A stretch of 64,000 bases of DNA. Source: Anaerolineales bacterium (GTDB taxonomy: Bacteria > Chloroflexota > Anaerolineae > Anaerolineales > Villigracilaceae). The position numbers and the translations under genes are program-made. Shown here one piece after another: positions 42,377 to 50,936 of this stretch. A model generated the notes under the pieces. The model worked only from the letters and a program-made list of their open reading frames with translations, ran no database searches and had not been told where the DNA came from. The DNA lies in contig JACKAV010000003.1 in NCBI GenBank assembly GCA_020634895.1, positions 186,001-250,000 on the forward strand, written 5' to 3'. How positions within the stretch are numbered: the first letter of the stretch is position 1; each line of letters begins with the position of its first letter.

Positions 42377-43695
42377 TACTTCTTCCCAAACTTCTTCATC
42401 AACACATCTTTCAACGTAGGCTGACCGATCTCCTGCAATTCATAGCGGACTCGCTGGGTCGGCTTATTGATCTTGATGACGCGGCTCAGGTCGATCGGCG
42501 TGCCGATGACGACCAAATCCACATCAGACTTGTTGATGGTCTCTTCGAGTTCCTTGGTCTGCTTGTCGCCATAACCCATCGCAGGGAGAATCGTCCCTGT
42601 GGTCGGATATTTCTCATAGGTCTTGGCGATCGAACCAACCGCGAACGGACGCGGGTCAACGATCTCTTTTGCGCCGAAGCGGCGGGCAGCCACATAACCA
42701 GCGCCATACGCCATTTCACCATGGGTCAATGTCGGACCATCTTCGATGACCAGCACGCGTTTGCCCAAAATGGCATCGGGATCATCCACGAAGAGGGGAG
42801 AGGCGCCTTCGATCTGCACCGCGTTCGGATTCAGCTTGCGCAGGTTCTCGCGCAGTTTGATCACGTTTTCTGCATCCGCCGTATCGACCTTGTTGATGAC
42901 GAAACAATCCGCCATGCGGACGTTGGTCTCGCCGGGGTAGTAGCTTGATTCATGACCGGTGCGGTGAGGGTCTGCGACCACGATCTGATAATCGGGAACA
43001 TAGAAGGGGAAGTCGTTATTGCCGCCGTCCCACAAAATGATATCGGCTTCAGCTTCAGCCTTGCGGATGATCTTCTCGTAATCCACACCGGCATAAATGA
43101 TCACGCCGCTGTCGATATGAGGTTCGTATTCCTCGCGCTCCTCGATGGTGCATTCATATTCATCGAGGTCGTCATATGTTGCATAACGCTGCACTTCCTG
43201 TGCGACGAGATTTCCATACGGCATGGGGTGACGGATCGCCGCGACCTTGTAACCCAGCTCCTGCAAAACTGCCGCCACACGCCTCGTGGTCTGACTTTTG
43301 CCTGATCCTGTCCGAACGGCGCTTATCGACACGACCGGTTTGGTCGACTTGATCTGGGTGTGCTTCGTGCCCAAAATGCGGAAGTCCGCACCCGCAGCGT
43401 TGACGATGCTTGCCTTGTGCATCACATATTCATGCGGCACGTCACTGTAAGAGAATACAACCTGCTCCGCGCCGTATTTCTTGATGAGATCAACCAGCTC
43501 TTCTTCCGGGTGAATGGGAATGCCCTTCGGGTACATGTCACCAGCCAGCTCGGTAGGATAGACGCGTCCCTCAATATTCGGGATCTGTGTAGCAGTGAAC
43601 GCCACCACTTCATAATCCTTATTCCCGCGGAAGAAGGTATTGAAGTTGTGAAAATCGCGCCCTGCGGCGCCCATGATGATGGTTTTGATCGGCAT
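42376..43695 (-). CDS. Cyclic 2,3-diphosphoglycerate synthetase-like P-loop GTPase
   Basis: A 439-residue protein similar to CpgS, which in methanogens makes cyclic 2,3-diphosphoglycerate. An N-terminal Rossmann-like domain (about 1-115, IIMGAAGRDFHNFN) precedes a P-loop domain with SAVRTGSGKSQTTRR (about 124-138), a DGGNNDFPF segment and NKVDTA as a G4-like motif. The bacterial homologues have no proven product, so the name is family-based. No archaeal-type cDPG pathway gene is near. It is single, between tandem repeats and bioY. Confidence 0.8.
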   Translation of the reverse strand: MPIKTIIMGAAGRDFHNFNTFFRGNKDYEVVAFTATQIPNIEGRVYPTELAGDMYPKGIPIHPEEELVDLIKKYGAEQVVFSYSDVPHEYVMHKASIVNAAGADFRILGTKHTQIKSTKPVVSISAVRTGSGKSQTTRRVAAVLQELGYKVAAIRHPMPYGNLVAQEVQRYATYDDLDEYECTIEEREEYEPHIDSGVIIYAGVDYEKIIRKAEAEADIILWDGGNNDFPFYVPDYQIVVADPHRTGHESSYYPGETNVRMADCFVINKVDTADAENVIKLRENLRKLNPNAVQIEGASPLFVDDPDAILGKRVLVIEDGPTLTHGEMAYGAGYVAARRFGAKEIVDPRPFAVGSIAKTYEKYPTTGTILPAMGYGDKQTKELEETINKSDVDLVVIGTPIDLSRVIKINKPTQRVRYELQEIGQPTLKDVLMKKFGKK

Positions 43696-43800
43696 AGGAA
43701 ACTCCTATCATGCCGCATCGAGGACAGTGTCCGAAATGACCCGGCTTGGGTTTTGAGTCAGTTCGTTTTTACCCAATGCGGTCTTCTAAGTGGATTAAAC

Positions 43801-43844
43801 AAAAAAACAGACTGAAAGTCCAGATAACGTTCAGCCTGTTTTTG
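43801..43844 (-). terminator. Terminator of bioY
   Basis: AACAGACTGAA (43806-43816) pairs with TTCAGCCTGTT (43830-43840), and the minus strand continues with a T run. Confidence 0.75.
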
Positions 43845-43884
43845 ATGTGACATGCGCCTCTTTTCGCGCTCGTGCCTGATTCTG

Positions 43885-44457
43885 TTACCGAATCATCTTC
43901 CACGCCGACGGTAAAACCGCTGCCGCGGCAAATAATTTTATGGCATCACCGATCAGGAACGGAAGCAGACCTGCTGCCAATGCTTTTGCCACGCTGTGCA
44001 GGACAATGCTTAACCATGTTACGCCAAAAGCATAAATGATGATTGTGCCCACCAAAAACGGAATGACAGATGTCCTAAAACTGCGCTCCATACCGCGCTC
44101 CGCCAGCAAACCAACGACATACACTGCCGCAATAAAACCTGCCAAATAACCAGCCGTCGCCCCGGTGAGGATTCCAAATCCACTCGCGCCGCCTGCAAAG
44201 AACGGAAGTCCAGCCGTGCCTTGGGCGATATAAGCGAGCATGGCAGCGACTCCGCGCTTCGAGCCGAGTAACGCCCCGATCAGCAGCACAGCAAACGTCT
44301 GCCCCGTGATGGGAACGGGCGAGAAGGGGAGAGGAATTTCGATTTGGGCGAATAGCGCCACCAGCCACGAACCGAGCAATATTAATGTGATGTCTCGTAC
44401 TGTGTTCGAAATGCGCGGAAAAGCTTGTTCGTAGATCGTAGGTGCAAGTGTGGTCAT
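43885..44457 (-). CDS. bioY: Biotin transporter BioY (ECF S component)
   Basis: A 190-residue, six-helix substrate-binding protein for biotin. Family features include PLPFSPVPITGQTFAVLLIGALLG (core: FSPVPITGQTFAVLL), AYIAQGTAGLPFFAGG and GYLAGFIAA. No EcfA or EcfT genes are adjacent, so it uses a shared energising module or works alone. AAGGAG lies before ATG 44457. A palindrome overlapping the predicted promoter suggests repression by biotin through a BirA-type regulator. Confidence 0.95.
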   Translation of the reverse strand: MTTLAPTIYEQAFPRISNTVRDITLILLGSWLVALFAQIEIPLPFSPVPITGQTFAVLLIGALLGSKRGVAAMLAYIAQGTAGLPFFAGGASGFGILTGATAGYLAGFIAAVYVVGLLAERGMERSFRTSVIPFLVGTIIIYAFGVTWLSIVLHSVAKALAAGLLPFLIGDAIKLFAAAAVLPSAWKMIR

Positions 44458-44474
44458 TAATAGTTCTCCTTAAT

Positions 44475-44502
44475 AAAATAGGTTCAACCTATTAACACGC
44501 AA
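44475..44502 (-). promoter_or_regulatory. bioY promoter with a palindromic operator
   Basis: On the minus strand TTGCGT (44502-44497), 16 bases and TATTTT (44480-44475). The palindrome AATAGGTTCAACCTATT (44477-44493) fills the spacer and overlaps the -10 box, a position suited to repression. Confidence 0.5.
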
Positions 44503-44539
44503 ACTCACAATAAGATTTGAATTTCCCCACCCGACAATA

Positions 44540-44571
44540 AAAAAACAGACTGGGTTTACCCAGTCTGTTCA
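44540..44571 (-). terminator. Terminator of argS
   Basis: AACAGACTGGGT and ACCCAGTCTGTT form a perfect stem, with a T run on the minus strand. Confidence 0.88.
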
Positions 44572-44609
44572 TACCTAATTCCTGATCACTATTCCCTAAT
44601 CACTTCCCT

Positions 44610-46415
44610 CTACATCACTTCCGGCGCCTGAATATCCAGCAGGCGGAGCGCATTCGCCACCACCTGTTTCGCCGCCGCCACCAACCGCAGACGGGCATTC
44701 TTCACTTTTTCGTCATCATTCTGCAAAACTGGTACAGCGTGATAGAACGAATGGAAGGCATTGGCGAGGTCGTACGCATACATCGCCATCACCAGCGGAC
44801 GGTATTCTTCCGCCGCCTGTTGCACCTTCTGCGGGAATTGCGACATCTGCTCGATGAGTTCGATTTCCTGCTTGGTTAATTCGTAGTCGAAAGCTGCAGG
44901 CTGTAGTTTGGTTGTCGCTTTCTTCAATATCGAACTTGCGCGGACATGCGCATTTTGAATATACGGACCCGTCCGCCCATCGAATGAAAGTGCCTCGTTG
45001 ATATCAAAGACGATGTCTTTGTTATTGTCCACTGAAAGCATGGAGTAGATCAATGCGCCCAAACCGATCTGTGTGGCGATCTTCTGCCGTTCTTCAGCCG
45101 GAATATCCACGCTTTTTTCGGCTTCCACCGAAAGTACACGCTTTACAGCTTCATCTGCCACTTCCTTGAACAGCACCACCCGTCCCTTGCGGGAAGACAT
45201 TGCACCTTCAGGCAGGCTCACAAAACCATAACCGAGGTGATAGCACTTTTCCGCTTGTGGGAAGCCCCATAGTTTGAGAATGGCAAACGCCTGCTGCAAA
45301 TGCAGGGATTGGCGCACATCCACCACATAGATCGAACGATCCACGTGATATTTTTCGAATTTCTCTTTGGCAAGCGCAAGGTCTTTGGTCAGATAAAGAG
45401 TTGTCCCATCACGGCGTAAAATGACGTTGGTGCGGTACTTCTCCTTGGTCAAGCCAAGCTTCTCGTCGATCTTCACGATGACAGCGCCGCCTTCAGGACG
45501 TTCATCATCGGCGATGTCTTTGGCGATCAACTCATCGACGATCGCCTTGGAAGGTTCGTCAACCTCAGACTCATAGAACCACACATCTATCTTCACATCG
45601 AGCATGTGCAGCACTTCGCGTAGTTCTTCCAAACTCCACTCGCGGGTTTCACGCCACAACTCGCGCACGTACTCATCGCCCGCATCCCATTTGCGATACA
45701 TCTCGCGCCGTTCGGCTTCATAGGCTTCGCGTTGCGCAGTCTGTTCGGGCGTTTCGTTCTCTTTCTTTTCCAATAACTGATTGGCTTCCACGTACAACTT
45801 CAACAGCCATTGTCCGCGCTCATGCACGCCAGCAGGTTCTTTGCCCTTATAAAACTTATCGTACATCCACATCACGGTGATGACGCCCAGCCCCAGGTCG
45901 CCGGGGTAAGAGGCGCGGATGGTTTTATATCCAGCGAACTCGACCAGTCTCGCCAACACTTCACCAAGGATGGTATTGCGCGCGTGTCCAATATGAAACG
46001 AGTGATGCGTATTCGGCTGTGCATATTCGACCATCACAGTCTCGGTCTTTGCCTCGCCGCGACCAAACTCAGCGCCGTTTTTGAGCACCTCTTCCACCAC
46101 GCGATTGGCATATTCGGATGTCTTGAAGTAGACGTTGAGATAGCCCTTCACCGCTTCAATGTGACTGATACCATCCACGCTTCCCAACTGACCTTTGACC
46201 TGTTCGGCGATCTCTTGAGCCTTTTGCGGCACCGGAACCTTTGCTCCCGTTCCGCGCTTGGCTTCGTTGGCGGCAGTCTGGAAGAAGGATGTGGAAAAGC
46301 CCCATTCGCCCGAAAAGGGAATGGCTTGCCACTTCAATTCCGCCAGGGCAATATCGTTGGCTGTGCAGTATTCTTTTATTTTTTCTTCGATGAATTTTTG
46401 TTCTTTTTGAAACAT
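44610..46415 (-). CDS. argS: Arginyl-tRNA synthetase
   Basis: Class I synthetase of 601 residues that charges tRNA-Arg. Visible: the N-terminal additional domain (about 1-105), the HIGH site in HHSFHIGHARNTILGEVL, the SYPGDLG segment, the insertion region, a KMSKS-like loop GAMSSRKGRVV and the C-terminal DALR anticodon-binding domain (about 480-601). Length and order are normal. Single gene, terminated by a strong hairpin. Confidence 0.97.
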   Translation of the reverse strand: MFQKEQKFIEEKIKEYCTANDIALAELKWQAIPFSGEWGFSTSFFQTAANEAKRGTGAKVPVPQKAQEIAEQVKGQLGSVDGISHIEAVKGYLNVYFKTSEYANRVVEEVLKNGAEFGRGEAKTETVMVEYAQPNTHHSFHIGHARNTILGEVLARLVEFAGYKTIRASYPGDLGLGVITVMWMYDKFYKGKEPAGVHERGQWLLKLYVEANQLLEKKENETPEQTAQREAYEAERREMYRKWDAGDEYVRELWRETREWSLEELREVLHMLDVKIDVWFYESEVDEPSKAIVDELIAKDIADDERPEGGAVIVKIDEKLGLTKEKYRTNVILRRDGTTLYLTKDLALAKEKFEKYHVDRSIYVVDVRQSLHLQQAFAILKLWGFPQAEKCYHLGYGFVSLPEGAMSSRKGRVVLFKEVADEAVKRVLSVEAEKSVDIPAEERQKIATQIGLGALIYSMLSVDNNKDIVFDINEALSFDGRTGPYIQNAHVRASSILKKATTKLQPAAFDYELTKQEIELIEQMSQFPQKVQQAAEEYRPLVMAMYAYDLANAFHSFYHAVPVLQNDDEKVKNARLRLVAAAKQVVANALRLLDIQAPEVM

Positions 46416-46490
46416 AGGTGAAGCGATCCTGCGGATGGTTTTTTTAGATTATATCAACCACGGCGTTCGGAAGAGGATTGTGTATATATA

Positions 46491-46518
46491 AAAAAACGGG
46501 AGTCTTGCGACTCCCGCT
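46491..46518 (-). terminator. Terminator of rpsT
   Basis: CGGGAGTC and GACTCCCG pair around TTGC; the minus strand continues TTTTTTTAT. Confidence 0.88.
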
Positions 46519-46534
46519 CTGATGCCAGCGATGT

Positions 46535-46807
46535 TTATTCGCTTTTTTTGCTGAACGATGCAAGGGCTTTCATCAGACGGCTCTTGCGTCGCGCAACGGT
46601 GTTCTTGTGCAGCACACCCTTTACGACCGCTTTATCGAGGGCGCTGATGGCTTGCATCACGGCCTGTTGGGTCTCGGGGGTTTCGCTGGTAAGAGCTTTG
46701 CGCGCAGCATTATCGGCAGTGCGGGCAGCGCCACGGACATTGCGGTTACGCAAGCGGCGCTTTTCGTTCTGACGATTGCGTTTGATCTGGGATTTAATAT
46801 TAGCCAA
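46535..46807 (-). CDS. rpsT: 30S ribosomal protein S20
   Basis: A 90-residue, Lys/Arg-rich helical-bundle protein of the small subunit. The sequence MANIKSQIKRNRQNEKRRLR is the standard S20 start, and HKNTVARRKSRLMK the standard end. The initiation codon is TTG (46807-46805), with GGAGG 6-7 bases ahead. A weak start codon is a known feature of some S20 genes, tied to autoregulation. Single gene. Confidence 0.96.
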   Translation of the reverse strand: MANIKSQIKRNRQNEKRRLRNRNVRGAARTADNAARKALTSETPETQQAVMQAISALDKAVVKGVLHKNTVARRKSRLMKALASFSKKSE

Positions 46808-46889
46808 GGTCTTCCTCCAAAAAATTCTTGCCTTACTTTACGACGGCGACATATTTTACATGACGGGGGGGTATTTGTCCAGTAAATTG

Positions 46890-46924
46890 AAAATGAAATC
46901 CGCGGGCATTTGCCCGCGGATTAT
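46890..46924 (-). terminator. Hairpin after the LysM gene
   Basis: AATCCGCGGGCA and TGCCCGCGGATT form a perfect stem, followed on the minus strand by TTCATTTTC. Confidence 0.65.
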
Positions 46925-46929
46925 CTGTA

Positions 46930-47730
46930 TTAGGGGGTGCTGGTCGCTGGTACCGCGTTGATCGGCGTGGATGTGTTGGTGGGCAGCAATGTGCCCGGTC
47001 CCGGTGTAACCGGCGTGCTGGTGGGCGGACGCGTCGCAGTGGGAGTGACCATATTCACAGGAATGGTCAGCACCTGACCGACAAATAAAGCATTGGGATT
47101 GTCAATGCCGTTCTCTGCAATAATATCGTCGATGGTGCTGTTGAATTTATCGGCAATGGCGGCGAGTGAATCGCCAGATTGCACCACGTAGTCGATCTTC
47201 GTGCCGCGCGGCAGATTTGGTGGGACAAGAGTCGCAGTGGGCAGTTGCATATCCGGGTTGGGGAGCAGGATGACCTGTCCCGGAATCACGATCTGGGTGG
47301 TGGGGTCGATGCCTACGCCGGTATCGGGATTGAACGGATTGAGCAGCAGTATGAGCGGAATGGCATCGTCACCGAGGGTGAATTTATCGGCAATCACGGC
47401 AAGTGAATCGCCGTCCTCCACGGTGTAGGTAAAGGGCGCGGAGAACGTCGGCGTGAATGTAATTGTGGGAGTAGACGTCTCGGTAAGTGTTGGTGAGGGA
47501 GTGGTTGTATTGGTCGAAGTAAATGTCACTGTTGGGGTGGGTGTCTCTGTCGCCAGCATAAGATTGATCGGCTTGCCCGGCAGGGTCATCCAATAGATCA
47601 ATAAAGCAAGCCCGCCCAACAATAGAAGTCCCGCAATGATCACAACCGCATTCTGCCTGCCGCGGTTTCGTCTGCGGAAGGAATTGATTGTGCCTGTAGG
47701 AGGGCGGGAAGGTGAAAAATTATTAGCCAT
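46930..47730 (-). CDS. Membrane-anchored protein with two LysM domains
   Basis: A 266-residue protein: a basic N-terminus, one membrane helix (about 28-50), a Thr/Pro-rich stalk (about 60-98), LysM 1 (about 100-155, FTYTVEDGDSLAVIADKF), a short linker, LysM 2 (about 178-225, YVVQSGDSLAAIADKFNST) and a Thr/Pro tail. LysM domains bind N-acetylglucosamine polymers, so it should bind peptidoglycan or other glycans outside the membrane. No catalytic domain. The gene stands alone between uvrA and rpsT. Confidence 0.9.
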   Translation of the reverse strand: MANNFSPSRPPTGTINSFRRRNRGRQNAVVIIAGLLLLGGLALLIYWMTLPGKPINLMLATETPTPTVTFTSTNTTTPSPTLTETSTPTITFTPTFSAPFTYTVEDGDSLAVIADKFTLGDDAIPLILLLNPFNPDTGVGIDPTTQIVIPGQVILLPNPDMQLPTATLVPPNLPRGTKIDYVVQSGDSLAAIADKFNSTIDDIIAENGIDNPNALFVGQVLTIPVNMVTPTATRPPTSTPVTPGPGTLLPTNTSTPINAVPATSTP

Positions 47731-47840
47731 TGAGTCATTCCTTTTGCACTATTGTCATGTTGCGTTTTCCGACCAATTAAAGTGCAAAATAATTCTACCT
47801 GAAAATATGGAATTGCGTAGATGGGTAAATACACATGCAA

Positions 47841-47879
47841 ATAAAAAAACAGGCGGATATTCATCTTCCGCCTGTTTGA
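47841..47879 (-). terminator. Terminator of uvrA
   Basis: AAACAGGCGGA and TCCGCCTGTTT pair around a short loop; a T run follows on the minus strand. Confidence 0.88.
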
Positions 47880-47892
47880 TTGAACGTGTTCA

Positions 47893-50772
47893 CTATCTTC
47901 CCAAATGCTCTTTCAGGTATTTCCCCGTATACGAGCTTTTGACCTTCATCACTTGTTCGGGCGTACCTTCTGCAAGCAACTCACCGCCGCGGTCGCCGCC
48001 TTCGGGTCCCAGGTCAATTAACCAATCAGCGACCTTAATGATATCGAGATTGTGTTCGATGATAAGGACAGAATTCCCTGTATCAACCAGGCGCTGCAAG
48101 ACTTCGATCAACTTGTGGACATCGGCTGCGTGTAGTCCAACTGAAGGTTCGTCGAGAACGTAGAGCGTGCGTCCCGTAGCGCGGCGTGACAACTCCTTCG
48201 ATAATTTCACGCGCTGCGCCTCACCGCCCGAGAGTGTTGTGGCTGGCTGACCAACCCGCACATATCCCAAACCGACTTCCTGCAGCAGGGTTAATTTATT
48301 CAACATATGCGGATAATTCTTGAACTCTTCGAGCGCCTTGTCGACGGTCATATCAAGCACATCGGAGATCGAATACGTATCGCGGAACAGAACCTGCAAG
48401 GTCTCGCGGTTGAAACGTTTGCCATGACACACATCGCAAGGCACATACACATCCGGCAGGAACTGCATCTCGATGCGCAGTTCGCCCTGTCCCTGACAGG
48501 CTTCGCAGCGACCGCCATGTACATTGAAGGAGAAACGCCCAGGCTTGTATCCGCGCACTTTACTTTCGGGTAACTCTGCGAACAGCTTGCGAATCTCATC
48601 GAATAATCCCGTATAAGTTCCGGGGTTCGAGCGCGGCGTGCGTCCAATGGGGGACTGATCGATATTGATGATCTTATCGAGATGTTCGATGCCTTCAATA
48701 TTTTTATGCTCGCCGGATTGCGTCCGCGCGCCCATCAACTTCGCCGCCAGTTCGTTATACAGGATGTCGCTCATCAACGTGGATTTGCCCGAGCCGGAGA
48801 CGCCCGTGATGCAGACCAATTCCCCAAGCGGAATCTCCACGTCAATGTTCTTGAGATTGTTCGCGGATGCGCCCACGATCTTGAGGGATTTACCGTTCCC
48901 CTCGCGCCTCTCTTTCGGGATCTCGACCTGTTTTCGCCCCGAGAGATATTGCCCTGTAAGTGACTTTGGGTGCGCCAGAATCTGCTTGGGCGTGCCTTCT
49001 GCGATGATGCGTCCGCCGTGCTCGCCTGCGGCTGGACCAAGGTCGATCACCCAGTCTGCGTCGCGGATGGTTTCGTCATCGTGCTCCACGACCAAAACTG
49101 TGTTGCCGAGGTCGCGCAATCCCTTGAGCGTTTCCAGCAGGCGGGTGTTATCGCGCGGATGCAGCCCAATGGACGGTTCATCCAAAACGTAGAGAACACC
49201 CACGAGACGGGAACCAACCTGCGTCGCAAGTCGGATGCGCTGGGCTTCTCCGCCCGAGAGCGTGACCGCAGAGCGGTTCAAGGTCAAATAATCCAAACCG
49301 ACATTGACGAGAAAAGTCAGACGTTCGTGGATCTCTTTAATAACTCGTTCAGCGATTGCTTTCTGTTTTGAGGTGAGCGGAGAATTCTTGGCGGAAAGTT
49401 TCTTGATCCATTCCAATGTTTGCAGAACGGGCCACGAGTTTGCCTGAACGATATTCACATCATCCACAGTGACTGCCAGCGCGGCGGGATTGAGGCGTTT
49501 GCCTCCGCAGCTTGGGCATGGGCGGTCGGACATAAATTCGGATATCTTCTCGCGGATGTATTCCGAATTCGTTTCGCGGTAACGGCGTTCCAGATTTGTG
49601 ATGACGCCTTCGAACGCGCGTGTGAACTTGAATTCATTCCCGTTCGCGTTCTGGTATGTCATTTGTATCTGCTTGTTGCCAGTTCCGTAGAGAACTATTT
49701 TTTGCTGTTCCTTCGTCAACTCTCCGAACGGTTTGTTCAGGTCGAATTTGAACGCCTTGGAAGCATTGACCAGACTCTGCCAGTAGTATCCGCCTTCTTC
49801 CTTCGGTCCGCTCCACTCCATGCTGACGATCGCGCCGTCGATCAGCGACACGCTGTCGTCGGGGACGATGCGGTCGGGGTCGATCTCCAGTTTTGAACCG
49901 AGTCCCTGACAGTCGGGGCAGGCGCCTTGGGGCGTGTTAAAGGAAAAGGTACGAGGTTCAATTTCGGGCACGGTCGAGCCGTGTTCGGGGCAGGCGAGGT
50001 GCTCCGAGAAGGCGATGTCTTCCTTTTTGTCCACCAAGTTGACGGTGATGTATCCTTCGCCGAATTTGAGCGCGGTCTCGACTGAGTCGGTGAGGCGGGT
50101 AAGCGCCGCTTTCTTATCTTCCTTTGAACCTTCCTTCGAAATGACGAGACGGTCAACCACGGCTTCAATGGTATGCTGTTTGTAGCGGTCGAGTTCGATC
50201 TCGTCATCGAGCGAATTGACGGTTCCATCCACGCGGGCGCGGGTGAAGCCTGCCTTGCGGATTTCCTCAAACACGGCTTGATATGTGCCTTTGCGTCCGC
50301 GCACAAGCGGGGCGAGGATGAGGATACGTGTACCCTCATCAAGGTTGGCGATCTTATCCACGATCTCCTGCGCCGATTGGCGGGTTACTACACGTCCGCA
50401 TTCGGGGCAGTGCGGAATACCCGCACGCGCAAAAAGCAGACGCATATAATCGTAGACTTCAGTTACAGTACCGACGGTAGAACGCGGATTGTGGCTGGTG
50501 GATTTCTGGTCGATTGAAACAGCGGGGGAGAGCCCTTCGATGTAATCCACATCGGGCTTGTCCATTTGACCGATGAACTGGCGGGCGTACGCCGACAGCG
50601 ACTCGACATAGCGCCTCTGACCTTCGGCGAAGATGGTGTCGAACGCCAGCGACGATTTTCCCGACCCCGAAAGCCCGGTGATGACCACGAACTTGTCGCG
50701 TGGAATTTCCACGGTGATATTCTTCAAATTGTGGACGCGCGCGCCCACGACGCGGATCTGATTGGATGACAT
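47893..50772 (-). CDS. uvrA: Excinuclease ABC subunit A
   Basis: The damage-recognition ATPase of nucleotide excision repair, 959 residues. Two ABC modules: Walker A TGLSGSGKSSLAFDT near the start and GVSGSGKSTLMSD in the second half; signatures LSGGEAQRIRLATQ and LSGGEAQRVKLSKEL; Walker B VLDEPSIGLH and VLDEPSVGLH. Zinc modules at CPECGRVV and GRCEACQGQGELRIEMQF (shown in part: CEACQGQG) with CDVCHGKRF. AAGGAAACC precedes the ATG. uvrB and uvrC are not in view. Confidence 0.98.
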   Translation of the reverse strand: MSSNQIRVVGARVHNLKNITVEIPRDKFVVITGLSGSGKSSLAFDTIFAEGQRRYVESLSAYARQFIGQMDKPDVDYIEGLSPAVSIDQKSTSHNPRSTVGTVTEVYDYMRLLFARAGIPHCPECGRVVTRQSAQEIVDKIANLDEGTRILILAPLVRGRKGTYQAVFEEIRKAGFTRARVDGTVNSLDDEIELDRYKQHTIEAVVDRLVISKEGSKEDKKAALTRLTDSVETALKFGEGYITVNLVDKKEDIAFSEHLACPEHGSTVPEIEPRTFSFNTPQGACPDCQGLGSKLEIDPDRIVPDDSVSLIDGAIVSMEWSGPKEEGGYYWQSLVNASKAFKFDLNKPFGELTKEQQKIVLYGTGNKQIQMTYQNANGNEFKFTRAFEGVITNLERRYRETNSEYIREKISEFMSDRPCPSCGGKRLNPAALAVTVDDVNIVQANSWPVLQTLEWIKKLSAKNSPLTSKQKAIAERVIKEIHERLTFLVNVGLDYLTLNRSAVTLSGGEAQRIRLATQVGSRLVGVLYVLDEPSIGLHPRDNTRLLETLKGLRDLGNTVLVVEHDDETIRDADWVIDLGPAAGEHGGRIIAEGTPKQILAHPKSLTGQYLSGRKQVEIPKERREGNGKSLKIVGASANNLKNIDVEIPLGELVCITGVSGSGKSTLMSDILYNELAAKLMGARTQSGEHKNIEGIEHLDKIINIDQSPIGRTPRSNPGTYTGLFDEIRKLFAELPESKVRGYKPGRFSFNVHGGRCEACQGQGELRIEMQFLPDVYVPCDVCHGKRFNRETLQVLFRDTYSISDVLDMTVDKALEEFKNYPHMLNKLTLLQEVGLGYVRVGQPATTLSGGEAQRVKLSKELSRRATGRTLYVLDEPSVGLHAADVHKLIEVLQRLVDTGNSVLIIEHNLDIIKVADWLIDLGPEGGDRGGELLAEGTPEQVMKVKSSYTGKYLKEHLGR

Positions 50773-50920
50773 ATGGTTTCCTTGATAAAAGGGTTAATAA
50801 AATGAAGGGACAATCAATTTTAGCACATTTGTTTCAAGAATGCTCAAATAGCCAAAACTTGATTATAACCAAACCATTTGGGGGAACCCGAAAATTGGAT
50901 TGTTCCAATAAAAAAATAGA

Positions 50921-50926
50921 TATAAT
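50921..50926 (+). promoter_or_regulatory. -10 box, leaderless STAND regulator
   Basis: TATAAT ends 10 bases before ATG 50937; no ribosome-binding site is present. Confidence 0.5.
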
Positions 50927-50936
50927 TTTGTAACCC

